Source: Capsicum annuum (lineage: Eukaryota; Streptophyta; Magnoliopsida; Solanales; Solanaceae). From it: a DNA stretch of 64,000 nucleotides. The notes under the pieces are model-generated. The model was not told where the DNA came from and did not search any database. It worked only from the letters and a program-made list of their open reading frames with translations. Shown here one piece after another: positions 1 through 12,103 of the stretch; within the stretch, counting starts at the first letter, position 1; each line of letters starts with the position of its first letter. Where the stretch lies: the NCBI RefSeq assembly GCF_002878395.1, contig NC_061114.1:142377090-142441089 (forward strand), given 5' to 3'. The position numbers and the translations under genes were made by a program.

Positions 1-1330
1 CGCAGGTCTTGGCTATTTCTTAACTGCCTCAAATTTCTATGGATCCATTATGATCTCCTTAATAGAAATAACATTCCTAAGAAAAGTCACAAATTCACTC
101 AAAACTCACACTTAGAAAATTTGGCGTGTAGTATTTGGTCCATAAGAGTCTTGAACATGATTCGTAGGTAATTGTCATAATCATCCACACTCTTATAGTA
201 CATCAAGATGTCATTAATGAAACTATCATGAACAAGTCCAAGAACTGCCTTAACACCTAATTAATATGATCCACGAAAATAACCAGAGCATTAGTCAACT
301 CAAATAACATAATTAGAAACGTATGTTGACCATACCATATTAGGAAAGAAGTCTTGGAAATATCAATCTCCTAAATTTTCAACTGATGATAGACTGGATA
401 AAGATCAATCTTAGAGAAACCTCTAGAACCCTAAATCTAGTCAAAAACATTATCAATCTTAAGAAGAGGGCACTTATTTTCCACTGTCACCTTATTCAAC
501 TGATGATAGTCTATACACATCAAAAGAGACCCATCCTTCTTTCATACAAAAAGTAGAGGAGCTCTCTATGGAGAAACACTAGGATGATTGAAACCCATAT
601 CAAGTAGATCCTTTAAGTACTCCTTTAGCATTTTTAATTCAACCAAAGTCATCCTATAAGGAGGAATGAAAATGGGATGGGTATCTAGTAGAAGAAAATT
701 CCAAAATTTATTTCCTCTATTAGGAGAAATCCCAAGAAGATTAGCAGGAAACACTTCAGGAAATTCATTAACCATAGGGCCAGATTGCAAAGAAGGACTT
801 TTAGAATTAAAATCCTTAACCCAAACTAGATGGTATAGAAACCCTTTGGAAATCAACTTTTGGTCGCTAAGATAGGAAATAAACCTCTCTTTAGGAACTA
901 TAGAACTCTCTCCCATTCGATTACTGTTTTATTAGGGAATTGAAAGATGGCCTTCTGGGTCCTACAATCCTGAGAAACAGATAATGAATAACATCAATCC
1001 ATCCACATGATCACATTAAAATCTACCATATAAAGATCTATCAAATCCACCAATGTCTTCCTATGAAAGATGGACACTGCAAAAATCCTATAGATTTTTC
1101 TAGCAATAATTGAGTCACCTACTGGAGTAGAAATAAAAAAGGGGTCAAAAATATTTTCAGGACCTAAACAAAAGTGTACATCCATATGAGGGGTCATATA
1201 AGATAGGGTAGAACCTGGATCAAGTAAATAAATATCACAAGAGAAGTGTTGTAACATACCAGTAGCAATATCTAGAAATACCTCAAACTCCTGATGAGTA
1301 TAAAGTACATAGAGATGATTTCAATCAGTG
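1..1330 (-). pseudogene. Element A pol: protease and reverse transcriptase (broken, cut by window edge)
   Basis: Protease cleaves the Gag-Pol polyprotein and RT copies the element RNA. The protease spans about 1000-1260, with the active-site segment LLDPGSTLSYMTPH intact (D-P-G-S) and FISTPVGDSII downstream. The protease-RT linker is open at 566-916, ending in FIPPYRM and HPSVSP. RT continues to position 1; the region of the catalytic motif near 205-235 reads FIND instead of FIDD and is frameshifted. The end of RT (AKFSKCEF) is readable near 90-140. Not functional. Confidence 0.8.
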
Positions 1331-1399
1331 TTGGTACAAAAAGTGGCACCCTTAAGAGAAGGTTCCAAAAAAGTGGCGATCAGAACCCTATTAGCTCCA

Positions 1400-2570
1400 G
1401 TGGCAACTTTTTTTATATGACAATTTCTCTATAGATGTCTAGGCTGACAATATTTAAAATGGAAGTTTCTCTTCTCCTAATAATAACCATGGTGAAACTA
1501 CCCATAAAATTGACAAAAAGGATAAGGTGGGTCTATTTTGCTCTATTGGTCTAAGACTTGGCACCCTATTCCGTAAGACCACTACTATACAGAAAAAGGC
1601 AATCACCTAAAGGATTAGAATAAGGAGAACTAATTGTCAAGTAAGAAGCTCCCTAATTTTTATTCTTCGTCCACTGTCTACTATCTCTCCAACTATTTTG
1701 TTGACCCCTATCCTACTCTGAATGTCTAAACTTTTTGTTCTACCTCGCTCGTATCTCTACATACTTCTTCTTTTTATCCTCCACCTGTTGTATATAAACA
1801 ACCAACTTAGAGATGTACATGTCATTGTTCAACATCGTAACCTTATACTCCAATACTAAATCACGGGACAACCTAGAAGTAAACTTCCTTATTTTAGATC
1901 TCATGTTATCCACTAACTCTGAAGTATAATGAGACAATCGCTAAAATTTTAGAGCATACTCTTTCATACTGTTCTTTCCTTACTTCAAGTTCATAAACTC
2001 TTCGACCTTAGGTTCCCTCAACTCCTGAGAAAAGAAGTAATCAAGAAATGTTATTAAAAACTCATTGCACAATGCTAGTTTAGCATTACCACCCTTTATT
2101 TCTTCTTATTTTTCATACCACTAATAAGATATATCTTTTAATTAATAAGCAGCAAAATCTACACTCTCAGAATCAGTAGCATACATCACCCTAAAAATCT
2201 TCTCCATCTCATAAATAAACCCCCGAGGATCCTCTCGAACCTTAGAGCCCATAATAGTTGGGAGATTCAACCTCATAAACTAGCTAACCTAAGTGAACTA
2301 AGATGAATGGGTAACAAACCCAAAATAATCAGACTGGTGAGACTGTAATGCCACTAAATAAGTAAGCATATGAATAGTCTGACCAAACCCGACATTAGAT
2401 ATTTCTCCCTGAGGTGACTGAGCATAAGTATCACTATCCCGAGAAGTCCAATAAGGACTAGTATTGACAGGTGGAAATCAACGTAGAGTAGTACAATTAG
2501 TAGCAAGGACCCTTGACCGTGTCTGCACTATATAAACCTGGCTAGTTACCTTTATATTTTCCTAAGTTGG
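1400..2570 (-). pseudogene. Element A gag (broken)
   Basis: Gag forms the virus-like particle that packages retrotransposon RNA. The minus strand encodes a retrotransposon gag domain: an EDPRGFIYEMEKIF stretch near 2220, the EEFMNLK...KEYALKF segment near 2000, and an open stretch at 1740-1937 with ELVDNMRSKIRKFTSRL. A degenerate zinc knuckle (FKYCQPRHL-stop-RNC) follows near 1420-1465, with one cysteine lost and a stop inside. Stops interrupt the frame repeatedly, several where Gln or Trp would be expected. Protease follows at once, as in other gypsy elements. Confidence 0.75.
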
Positions 2571-2586
2571 GACAGAGGTTGCAATA

Positions 2587-2728
2587 GAGTTTCTACGAAT
2601 GTAAGATCTTCGGGGATGTATGAACTTATCTATGAACTTATCTATTGAGTGTCTATGAATAGATAAGTTCACAAAAACTCTATTCGTAGAAACCCACCTA
2701 ATAATGCAATGGGTTCATAGATAAGTTC
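2587..2728. repeat. Foldback sequence with nested inverted repeats
   Basis: GTTTCTACGAAT (2589-2600) is repeated inverted at 2682-2693. Inside it, GAACTTATCTATT (2634-2646) pairs perfectly with AATAGATAAGTTC (2658-2670) across an 11-base loop. A further copy of the inner motif lies at 2622-2633 and an inverted one near 2718-2728. The DNA or RNA could form a nested hairpin. It sits exactly where the leader of element A should join gag, so it may be a small inserted foldback element or a rearrangement scar. Confidence 0.75.
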
Positions 2729-2729
2729 A

Positions 2730-3340
2730 ATTATGCAATTAAATATGTTCAAAAATAAACTTTACAAAGTGGGTTAGGGTTAATGTCATTATCAAGCCAA
2801 TAATCATCAATTTGGGGAAACCCATGTTCTCCATTCCAATTAACATAACATTGGACCCACTCAATAAAAAAACATCAATTTAAAACATAAATTATTATTT
2901 TAAATCATGAAAATTAATTCAAGTAATACCAATAAAATCCCATCAACCCAATTTCAAACCCAAGAAGTTAAACCTTATGGATAATGAGTAAATAAATGCC
3001 ACAATGTAAAATTAAAGTTAGGGAATGAGGTACATGTCTGAAATATATAAGAAAGTGAAGAAAATTTGAAGTTTCAAGCATGGAGTAATGATTTGTTGCA
3101 AAACCCTTGAGCTTTCTTAGTTTAAGTTGTAGAGAAGGGAATAGAAGTGTTTGATTTTTAAAAATAAAGGGTAAAAGGTTAATTTTATATTTATAAGTTG
3201 TGTAAAGGGTGAAAATACCAAAATACCCTACCCCATGTAGAAAAAAACTAGGAAATTTTAATACAACAATGCGGCACCCTAATATCGCAAAGGCTAGCCT
3301 CTGTTTGATCTGAGGTAGTTTTATACACTTCGGTATCATT
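2730..3340 (-). repeat. LTR-like / 5' untranslated sequence, probably of element A
   Basis: This AT-rich stretch lies upstream of A gag on the minus strand. It resembles the downstream half of the C, D and E LTRs: a phrase for values such as TTACCCT..., then short T/C-rich leader DNA with CTTCT and GGGTTT runs. I cannot find either LTR end or a PBS, and there is no second copy to compare. The open frame at 2968-3339 has no recognisable domain and is treated as chance. Confidence 0.35.
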
Positions 3341-4297
3341 ATTCTAGCTTATTTTGCCCTGTTTTGAGAGAAATTTGTGTGCTTAACATGTTCATACTGA
3401 TATAAATAGTTCAAATACATAATTACAAGGTTCTACATATTTTTCAAACAAGTTTATGCTTAATTGAGTCAATCAGAGATCAACCCGGAAAACTAGGTTT
3501 ACCAGCTAGAGCTAGTTGTATGTCTAGTTGGCTTGGTTGGATTCTATTATTTTTTAATTTTTTTTAAATGATTGGAATGTGTAATTATGAGTGGAATATA
3601 TTTTTTGTAATGTGTAAAGTTTAGTTTCATTAAGTCAAGATTCAGAATAATAAGTGGAAGATCATTGCGAATTTGTCTTATCTTAACTTTTGTTTTGATT
3701 CGTCGTTGAGAATATTGCGTTATTTTGATCTTTATATGTGGTATGTCATATTGTAGGAGGATTTGTGAGATAAATAAAGTGATATATTGATGATAAAAAA
3801 GCTCAAAATTCATTGGAAATACACTATAAAAGGCATAGGAAAAGGTAGGGATAGTCTATACTTAACAAAATTTTGGACATAACTTCTAGTGATCTCTCGC
3901 GATTTACTCACATCGCGACATACATTTCTTATTTTTAGAAGTCGTGTTGTGATGATCATATGCACGGTTAAATTATAATTCTTCCAACATGGATTGGATC
4001 TCTTGTCCCATTATTCAATTAATAAGGTACAAATATTATGGAATTTTATGGGAATATCTCTTGGATGACGTTCCACTCATAATACCAAAATAATTGTGAT
4101 TAGCATGGATTATATAGACACATGTTTGCTAGACACGTAGAATGGACTTGGACAATTTTATATACTTGACAAAAATTCTTGAAGCGGTGGCTACTACTTC
4201 TAGGTTTTTAATATTTTAATTAATTAGCTACTAATTATTCATACCATGTATTAAATGATTTGGATCATGATTTTGAATATTATCGGTTAAAAAACAT
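3341..4297. other. Unassigned AT-rich DNA
   Basis: No gene, RNA or LTR end was recognised. A TATAAAAGG box-like string occurs near 3827-3835. Part of this may be the upstream half of repeat K, whose recognisable portion starts at 4298, but alignment with the second K copy fades here. A small open frame at 3547-3813 (minus) has low-complexity composition and no domain. Confidence 0.5.
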
Positions 4298-5016
4298 CTC
4301 TCTGGGGTTAAAGCCAAGAGCATAATTACTTTTATTTTCGATTAATTTTATTTAATTTTGCTTATCATATTTGATTGTTTGTTTATTCTTGTTTTAATTA
4401 TTTTATGGATTGATCATTCATAAAATACATATATTGTCGACCCTTTTGATCTCAGGAGAGGGAATAAGGAGACCAAACATGGGAATAAATAGAGTTTGGG
4501 TTTTATTCTTTTATAAAATTATGAATTGAAATTAGCATCTAGGACTAGGATATACTTAGATGCCTTACTTGATTCATACGTAGGATGATAGCTTTAATTA
4601 ACTTAATTGAATTATTACATCCCCCCTCAATGATGTATTTGTAATGTCCATATTAGGTAAAAGATTAGAGGTTGGGAAACCACGATTATGCAATTAACCC
4701 TATGAATCAACAATCAAGGCAAGAAAATTAACGAATGAAGTTCAATAACATAGTATGATTATTCGCGGAGCTTTAACCCTGGTCTTTAATCCATTTATTA
4801 TTCCAAGTACTTTTGTTTAATTATTATTACTTTGGTTTTAATTACCAATTTCCAAACTCTCTTTTGGTTACTTTTTCACTAAATTAATCTAAACAATGAA
4901 CTGAAATTAAATTATTGTTAAATGAAGTCTCTGTATGATCGATACTTGGCTTTTATTAGGCCACTTTACTACTTGATAAGACCACCTACACTGACGTGTT
5001 TGCTTGGGAACTGTCA
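4298..5016 (+). repeat. Repeat K copy 1: 3' part of an LTR-like sequence
   Basis: Clearly homologous, in opposite orientation, to 52126-52857. Shared landmarks in order: a GGTTAAAGCCAAGAGCATAAT string, a TTAGCATCTAGGACTAGGATAT-like string, AATGTCCA...TTAGGTA, ATCAACAATCAAGG, TAGTATGATT, then GATCGATACTTGG and GGCCACTTTA near the end. Both copies stop after a CTTGGG...CA string, which looks like an LTR end. Similar LTR ends occur in Tat/Ogre or Athila-like gypsy elements, but no coding region is attached here, so the lineage is a guess. Confidence 0.7.
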
Positions 5017-5317
5017 CTATGCCACGCTACTATCGTGGAACTCCAATGACATGGCAAACTACTATCTTAGAGGCACACGGCCTTAGAGTTCCAAACTAGC
5101 CCCGAACCCTGCCCCAAAATTTTGAAAATTTTCCAAACTATCCTTCTAACATCCCTAAACATAATTCAATTAGAAAAAATTGACATTCCAAATGTGGGAT
5201 GGTAAAAAATAAAATTGTTAAAATTTTTATGGTGTCTTATAGTTGCCCTCTCAGGTTGGATCACTATTGGACAATTCACTATTCCTCCCATTACTTCGAG
5301 TCCTATTATATCTTTTG

Positions 5318-6175
5318 AGGATTAGAAGATGTTTGACAGATTTATTCACTTGGGTCTACCCAAGTTCTATGGTGCTTTGGTAAGTATGCGTACGAGTTCT
5401 TTATTAAGTGTCTGGAGAAGTTGTATAACCTTGGATTGCTCGAGTCATATAGATTTTCTTATACCACCAATTAGTTTAGAGATATAAAATGGGATTAGAT
5501 GAGGTCACGTATTAGTTACAGACTCCTTTTTTTATAAGATGACTTGGGATCAATTTTCTAAGGGGTTTTAGATAGGTTTATGCCCTACAGTACTAGAAAT
5601 CATATGAGGGAAGAGTTTGATTATTTAAAGCAGCGCTCTATAACTTTTCATGAGTATAAGGCATGGTTCCATGCCTTGTCTAGATATTTTATTTCTAGTT
5701 TTGCCACCGAGCCTTAGAAGATTTAAAATTTTGTGAAGGAATTAGATACTACATTTCATTTGAATACTGTCCAGATGATAGTGTCGGGGGAATCATTTCA
5801 GAATATAGTGGATCATACAAAAATGACTGAGGCTATTGTTTGATCTACTCAGGGATGCTAAAAAAGGGTACACCACCAGGGTATGTTCAATGGCCATATC
5901 CATAGATTCATAGAACTTAAATATTCTATTGAGTACTATAGTAAACTAGTACAGACAGCTTTACAGGGTTCAGGTTGTATGTTTACAGGCTTAGTGACTA
6001 GGGGTGGTCGGGTGTCATCCTAGGGTAGTCGTTCTAGCTCAATAGTACCTCTTCAGAACAAGTTAGTCTATAGAAGTTTCTTTGTGTTTAATGAGTTTGG
6101 TCATGTGGCCAAGGATTTCCCTTACCGTATTTTCAAGCCTACACCTATATCAAAAGTAATAGTTGACCCTTAGGG
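5318..6175 (+). pseudogene. Element B gag (broken)
   Basis: Weak but consistent gag domain: KMFDRFIHLGLPKFYGA near 5330, an EFFIKCLEKLYNLGLLES segment near 5393 after a frameshift, and MREEFDYLKQRSITFHEYKAW near 5605 (the conserved gag helix pair). A degenerate zinc knuckle, FVFNEFGHVAKDFPY, lies near 6088-6130; the Cys positions have become Phe. There are many stops. The gag type with 'YEF-hydrophobic-CLEKLYNLG' is known from other plant gypsy elements, but I cannot name the family. Confidence 0.65.
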
Positions 6176-6289
6176 TGGTAGAGGCACTACTAGAAGTGTG
6201 TGAGGAATAAATAGTGATACTTGTGATGGTAGTCATGGGGTTACCTAGTCTAGTAGCTGATGTGGTTAGTGCTATGTGGTACCTATCAT

Positions 6290-8130
6290 ACCAGAGGTAG
6301 AGGCTTTTGATGTTGTTTTCATAGGTATCATCCCCATTTGATTCAAATCTAAATTTATGTTATTTGATCTGGAATTGACTTTCTTCTATATGTGTATATA
6401 TTTTGATTATGCTTTTGATTCTACTTGTGAATATCCTTCCATGCCTATTTGTGTATTTACCCCAGTAGGAGATCTTTAGTGATTGATTGGGTGCACCGAT
6501 CCTGTGTTGTTGGGTGTGAGTCTTGGGTAGATCTGATTGTTCTATGTATGGTATATTTTGATGTGATCTTGGGTATGGATTGGTTAGTCCCTATTATTCT
6601 ATTTCTAACTATTATATTAAGGTCATGACTTTAGCTTCAATGGGTGTGCCAAAGATATCTTGGAAGGGTATTCTTTATTCAGGTCCAAAGAGAGTTATAT
6701 CCTTTGTACATGCTCATCACTTGGTAGAGAGGAGATGTTTGTATTATTTGGAATATATTTGTGATACTAGTGTTGCGTCACTGCCTTCTTTGGATTCTAT
6801 CTATTTTGTCCGTGAGTTCATAAATGTCGTTTCTATAAATTTGCTTGGTATGCCTTTGAATTGTGATATTGACTTTGCTATTGATGTTGATTTGGGCACC
6901 AAATCTATTTCTGTTCCTCCATATAGGATAGCTTAGTGGGGCTTAAGGAGTTGAAGGATTAGTTATAGGAATCATTATATAAGAGATTTATCTAACCTAG
7001 TGTATCACCAAGGGGTGTGCTTATCTTGTTTGTGAAGAAAAAGGATGGATCTATGTGCAAGCATATTGATTATCGATAGTTGAACATTCTGACAATTAAG
7101 AATAAGTATCCTCTTACTCGTATGGATGATTTGTTCAATCTACTTTAGGGTGCTTCGGCGTTTTTAACTATTGGTTTGAGGTCCAAGTGTTACCCATTGA
7201 GGATTACAACTTTTGAGATTCTAAGGATAGCTTTTCAAAATCAATATGGTCATTATGAGATGTTGGTCATGTCCTTTAGGTTGACCAATGCTCTAATAAC
7301 ATTCATGGAGTTAATGAACGGAGTATTTTAACAGTATCTTGAGTTTTTTTCATTGTATTTATAGATGATATCTTGGTTTACTCTAAGAGTGAGGTCGACC
7401 ATGAATAGAATTTTTAGATTGTACTTCAGAGGTTGATATATAAGAATTTTTATACTAAGTTATCCAATTATAAGTTTTGGTTGGATTCTATTTCTCTCTT
7501 GACACATGTGGTGACCAAGGATGGTTTCGTGGTTGATCTGACCAAGATTATGGCAGTTCATGATTGGGTTAGGCCAACTTCTCCCATTGATATTTAGAGT
7601 TTTATTTATCTAGTAGGATATTATCAGTGCGTTGTCAAGGTTTTTTCATATATTACGGATGCTTTGAATAAGTTGACTTAGAAAAAGATTAGTGGTTTGA
7701 TGCTTGTGAGGCAAGCTTCCAAAATCTCATGGTTTTGTTGACATCAGCTCCTATCTTGACTTTTCCCATGGAGGCCGTGGGATTTAACATCTTTTGTGAT
7801 TTATCTAGCGTTGGATTAGGTGTTGTATTTATGAATAAGAGTAAAGTGATTATGTATGCTTCTCGTCAGTTGAAGTCTCATGAGAAGAATTACCCTACCT
7901 TGATTTGGAGGTATACGTAGTTGTATTTTCTTTAAAGTTTTGGAGACACTATTTGTATGGAGTATATTGTGAGATATTTTTGGATCACCATAGCCTTCAG
8001 TATTTCTTCACCCAGCGAGATCTTACTATAAGGAAGTGGCCTTAGCTTGAGTTTATTAAGGATTATAATGTTACTATTCTATATCATTCGGTAAAGGTTA
8101 ATATGGTTGTGGATGACTTGATCCCAAAGT
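6290..8130 (+). pseudogene. Element B pol: protease, RT and RNase H (broken)
   Basis: The protease remnant is near 6350-6480 (FVFTPVGD-like end). The protease-RT linker is open at 6580-6936 and ends in SVPPYRIA. RT covers about 6940-7500 with LFVKKKDGS, IDYR-stop-LN, IKNKYPLTRMDDLF and, out of frame with its neighbours, FIDDILVYS at 7357-7385. RNase H is partly open at 7729-7920: TSAPILTFP, then [10 protein letters not shown] (the YCDAS region with its Asp), then [15 protein letters not shown]. Stops after YR and LL stand where Gln is normal (CAG to TAG). Confidence 0.75.
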
Positions 8131-8329
8131 CAACTTTTATAGGTATCTTGTTGAATCCTAGGAGAGTCATTTGGAGTTTAAGGTTCAATCTTTGGCTTAC
8201 CAAATGGTTAGGCTTGATATTTCAACACCTGCATGTGTTTTAGCATTTGTATAGGCTAGATCTTCCTTGATGGAATAAATCTAGGCTTATTAAATTGTAG
8301 TTTAAGATTGATTCAAGATAAGGTGTTAG

Positions 8330-9589
8330 ATGGTGAGGCTAAGTAAGCATCACCTGACTACGACGGTGATTTGAGGATTGAAGGTCGAGTTTGTGCATCA
8401 AAAGTGGATGATTGGATGAACTTGGTATTGGAGGAGGCTCATAGTTCTAGGTACTCTATTATTTTAGGAGTGACCATATGTATTATGATTTACGACAACA
8501 CTACTAGTAAGGTGGTATTAGGAAGTATATAGTAGATTAAATAGCTTGTTGCCTATGTTGTCAACAAGTGAAGGCCGATCATTTGAGGCCTGGTGGTTTG
8601 ATTCAGTGGTTTCCCATTCTTTAGTGGAAGTAGTAACAAATCAGCATGGACTTCGTGATTGGGTTGCTTCGTACTTCTCATGGTTTCGACAGTGTTTCAG
8701 TCATCATGGATCAATTAATCAAATCTACTCATTTAATCCTTATTTAGGTTTTCTTTAGTTTTGAAAGGTAGGCCCGTATCTATGTTTGTGAAATAGTTTG
8801 TCTCCATGGTGTATCAGTGTTTATTATCTTAGATAGAGGCTCAATTTTCACTTCTCACTTTTCGAAGGCATTTTAGGAGGATTTGGGTATCTGAGTTTAT
8901 TTTAGCACAACTTCTCACCCCCAGACTGACGTCATTTAGATTGGAATATTCAGGTTTTGGAGGATATGCTCCATACTTATGTTATAGAAATTTGTGATTA
9001 GTGGGAATAGAATTTAGTCTTGGGGGAATTTGCGTATAACAATAGCTACCATTAGAGTATTAAGATGGCACCTTTCTGGGATTTGTATGGTAGGTTTGGG
9101 ATTTTTAAAATTAGACCTCAAAGTAAGGACTTATTTCACGAGTCTTTGGATAAAGTTTGGATCTTTTAGGATAGACTTTGAGCAACTCAAAGTAGGCATA
9201 AGTGTTATGTGAATCATGGAGTTTGTGTCTTGAGATTTTGTATTGGTGATCAAGTCTTCCTTCCTATATTACTCATGTAGGGCGCGATGAGATTCAAGAA
9301 GAGGGGCAAGCTTAGCCCCAAGGATATTAGGTCATTTGATATTCTTGGAATTTCGGTGATATAGCTTAAGAGTTAGAATTACCCCTAAAATTTCAAGTCA
9401 TTTATCCAATTGTTCATGTATCTATACTATGACATTATGTTTCAAATGAGTCTTATGTTCTTCATTTGGACATAGTGCAATTAGATGAAAGGATATCCTT
9501 TGTTGAGGAGGTCTCCATTTTAGTATATGATGTCAGGATATTATGTGTTTGAGATATTTCAGTTGTTAAGATTTAGTAGAGACACCATT
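8330..9589 (+). pseudogene. Element B integrase and C-terminal tail (broken, interrupted by element C)
   Basis: Integrase would insert the cDNA into the host chromosome. The zinc-binding part is near 8430-8590, the core from about 8640 (SMDFVIGLLR, first catalytic Asp kept). The second Asp region reads IILDRGS near 8822, also kept. The Glu region near 8920-8950 reads QTDVI then stop, so the catalytic Glu is lost. The C-terminal part runs to 9589, where the reading ends inside the ISVVK segment because element C is inserted there. The frame at 8546-8758 is a shadow, not a gene. Confidence 0.7.
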
Positions 9590-11891
9590 TCAAACATCAT
9601 GTGTTTGGACCCTTAGAAAATATACTGGAATTCTATTCTACAGAGCCAATGCAACATATATGTATGATCCATATGTTGGGGTACGAGTGGTATGGTCCTA
9701 TCGTATGCTAATCAGTATTAGATGACGGAATAGTTTTCGATACTTGAATATGTATGACTTAGGGGTAAGATTCGTAGGTATTGGTATGAGTCATATCAAT
9801 GACTCGTATGGTGGGCAGTGTTTGATCCTTCTGGTATTTTATTCTGCCAGGCATACAAGCCATTGGTACGGGTCGTATGTTGTGGTTATGACTTTGTTGG
9901 ATTAGTCATATACTGGATAGTATTTGATCCAAGGGTTGAAACTTGGATTTGAGTGGTGGGTACCAATCAAATAGAAGGGTACAACTCATATGGGTCAGTC
10001 GTATCCCTGTAATAGGTTTTTAAGAGATTTAAGCAAGGGTATTCTGGGCATTTCCCTACTTACCCTAACTAGGACCCACGACTTCTAATACAATTAGCAG
10101 GTTATTTACCTTATTATTCTATTCATTAACACTTAAAAACTATTTCAAAACACTTCATAATTCTCTCAAGAACTTTTGGGGCAAGAAGGCTAGGTTTCTT
10201 ATTGTGGATTACTTTAGAGCTTGCTTTGGTGATTTCTTTCCATCAAATTCTTTGGTATAAGGCATGATTCTCTTCCCTTATTGTAATTTCAACTAAAGGC
10301 TTAGTTTATATGATTGATTTATGGTTTTACTGCTTTGTGATCATAGTTTTCAACTATTATTTGGGGGTTTTGATTTTGAATGCTTGGTTATGGTTTCCTA
10401 TGGTTTTATATATGCTTTTATATGCATTAATGGTGGTTTTGGACAATGGGATTGCATTATATTTTTTAATGGTCTTTGTAATTGGTTTTGGTTATATTTT
10501 GCCCCTTAGGTTTTTGACAAAAAGCTTAAAAAGATATGTTCATTGTATTGACTCCTTTTAATGGAACTCTTGCAAGTTTTGAACTCGGTAAAGTATTTAT
10601 ATATGGTTTAAATGGTTTGGAAAGACTACAGGCTAAATGGTTATGCTTGTGGAAAACATGAAAGTCTACCAAGTGGATTTAATATAGTAATTGGATGGGT
10701 ACCTAAGGTCGCATTAATAGAAATGGTTTATCTACATATGTTACTTACAAGTAAGGGGTGGTATGACTATACCACCAATATTAGCATTGGTAAATTAATT
10801 GATAATGTTTTTTTTTTGGAAACTGGTTTTAATTGGGCATTAAAGGCAGGGTGTGTAGCTTAGTTATGAAAGGTGGCTACCCCTTGGGGACCAAAATCGA
10901 AAACACATATTTGTCATTATGAGGGGTGCTGATAACCGTGTGGTTGTGTCACATTTTATATTAAAAGATGTACTAATCGACCCATGAGATATTCCCTGGT
11001 CATGCGGCTACACGTACTAGGGCTATTTTAGTAGGGGGAGCTGAACCTATAAGGCCCGTGGGTGGTTAGGACGGCAAAGCTACACAGCCTAGGTAAAGTT
11101 TTTAAATGGATGCTAAAATCTGTTCCCTTTCCCGAAACTTATATATGAATGGTTGTATTCATTATAGATTGTTTACTTGGTTTTATGAGTGGCATTATTT
11201 TATCCTTATCTTGAGATTCATGCTAGCGGTCACTCGCTAACCTCGTCAACTAGTGGTTATATACCTACGCTATGCAGGAACCGGCCATTCTACTCCATCT
11301 GTTTAGCATATAGATTTGGTATTAGTATTTTGACTGAAATGGTGAGAGTCCATCCTTTCAGGAGGCATCATTTCTTGTTATGGATTTCTTTAGACATTTT
11401 TCCTTTATTTTGGATATTGGTTTTGGCCATGGTTGGGGGTATGTCCCAACCGGATTCGTTTACTCTTTTAGATAGAGGTTTTGTGGTACTTCTAGGGTTT
11501 GGTATGGGAGAGATCAGTATTGGTGTCAACTTTGGCATTGAAATAATCTAGTGGGCTAACAACATTGGTCAATATTGTTGGTTGTTCCATCCTATTACAT
11601 TTTGGGATTGATCTTCATATTATGTTCTGGTATTCCCTTTGGTTCATTGTCTGTCATTCATTTTTATATGGTTGGGTGGTTGGTGTGATATGATCAGACT
11701 CAGTTGGTATGGTTAAGGTTGGCCCTATCCCAGAGTCTTATTGAGAATAATAAGCTATCTTGTTATCTGTTAAAAATTTAGACCACCTAAGGTTGGGTAT
11801 AGGTGGTTGGGTTAGGTAATAAGGGGTGGTCCCCAGTCTTGGTTGGACTTGGGATGCCTATTATGACAAGGCCTAAGGTTGGGTTGTGTCA
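9590..11891 (+). repeat. Element C 5' LTR (about 2.3 kb)
   Basis: Matches 16957-18440 over its first 1.5 kb, with shared strings such as CATATGTTGGRGTACGAGT, TATTTTATTCTGCCAGG, ACTTACCYTAACTAG and CCTATTATTCTATTCATTAACA. The end is set by GGGTTGTGTCA just before the PBS; the start (TCAAACATC, expected TGAAAC) is set by comparison with the other copy. The U3 holds repeated TACGAGT/ACTCGTA half-palindromes. Short open frames inside (10310-10561, 10612-10863, 11189-11551) have no domains and are ignored. Confidence 0.85.
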
Positions 11892-11893
11892 AG

Positions 11894-11907
11894 TTTGTAT
11901 CAGAGCC
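11894..11907 (+). other. Element C primer binding site
   Basis: TTTGTATCAGAGCC lies two bases after the LTR end. It differs by one base from TTGGTATCAGAGCC-type sites complementary to the 3' end of initiator-Met tRNA, the usual minus-strand primer in plant gypsy elements. Confidence 0.8.
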
Positions 11908-12103
11908 TAGGTTGATGGTCAATAGGAAAGTGGACAAAGTTATGTCGAGCAGAGTCTCCTTTAGGGGTGTGAAGTGCACTATACTCATAAGAGAGAGGCT
12001 ATAAGAAATTTTGGATTATTTCACTTTCTCTGTATTCTATCTTCAAGCTTGAGTTCTCAATCCTAGAATATCTTCTAATTCTTATTTGTTCGTCTTTCAG
12101 ATT

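Larger units (their letters stand above)
1..2570 (-). mobile_element. Element A: Ty3/gypsy retrotransposon fragment (gag to RT)
   Basis: Read on the minus strand this holds, in order, gag, zinc knuckle, aspartic protease and reverse transcriptase; the window edge cuts it within the end of RT. RNase H, integrase and the 3' LTR must lie outside the window. Domain order and motifs match elements C, D and E further right, so it belongs to the same broad family. Stops and frameshifts break every domain, so it cannot make a working polyprotein. The leader that should precede gag is not recognisable; a foldback sequence sits there instead. Confidence 0.85.
5270..9589 (+). mobile_element. Element B: heavily decayed Ty3/gypsy retrotransposon
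   Basis: Gag, zinc knuckle, protease, RT, RNase H and integrase follow in the usual order on the plus strand, all broken. No LTR was found on the left; repeat K ends 250 bases upstream. On the right the coding tail stops abruptly at 9589, where the 5' LTR of element C begins, so C inserted into B near the end of the integrase/C-terminal region. The rest of B is not present to the right of C. Its gag differs from those of A, C, D and E, so B is a separate family. Confidence 0.8.

Noticed and set aside
2968..3339. 123-residue frame on the minus strand
   Set aside because: Low-complexity hydrophobic translation in LTR-like leader DNA; no domain.
8546..8758. 70-residue frame in element B
   Set aside because: Out-of-frame shadow of the decayed B integrase.
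11189..11551. 120-residue open frame
   Set aside because: Inside the C 5' LTR, hydrophobic by composition (T-rich DNA), no known motif.
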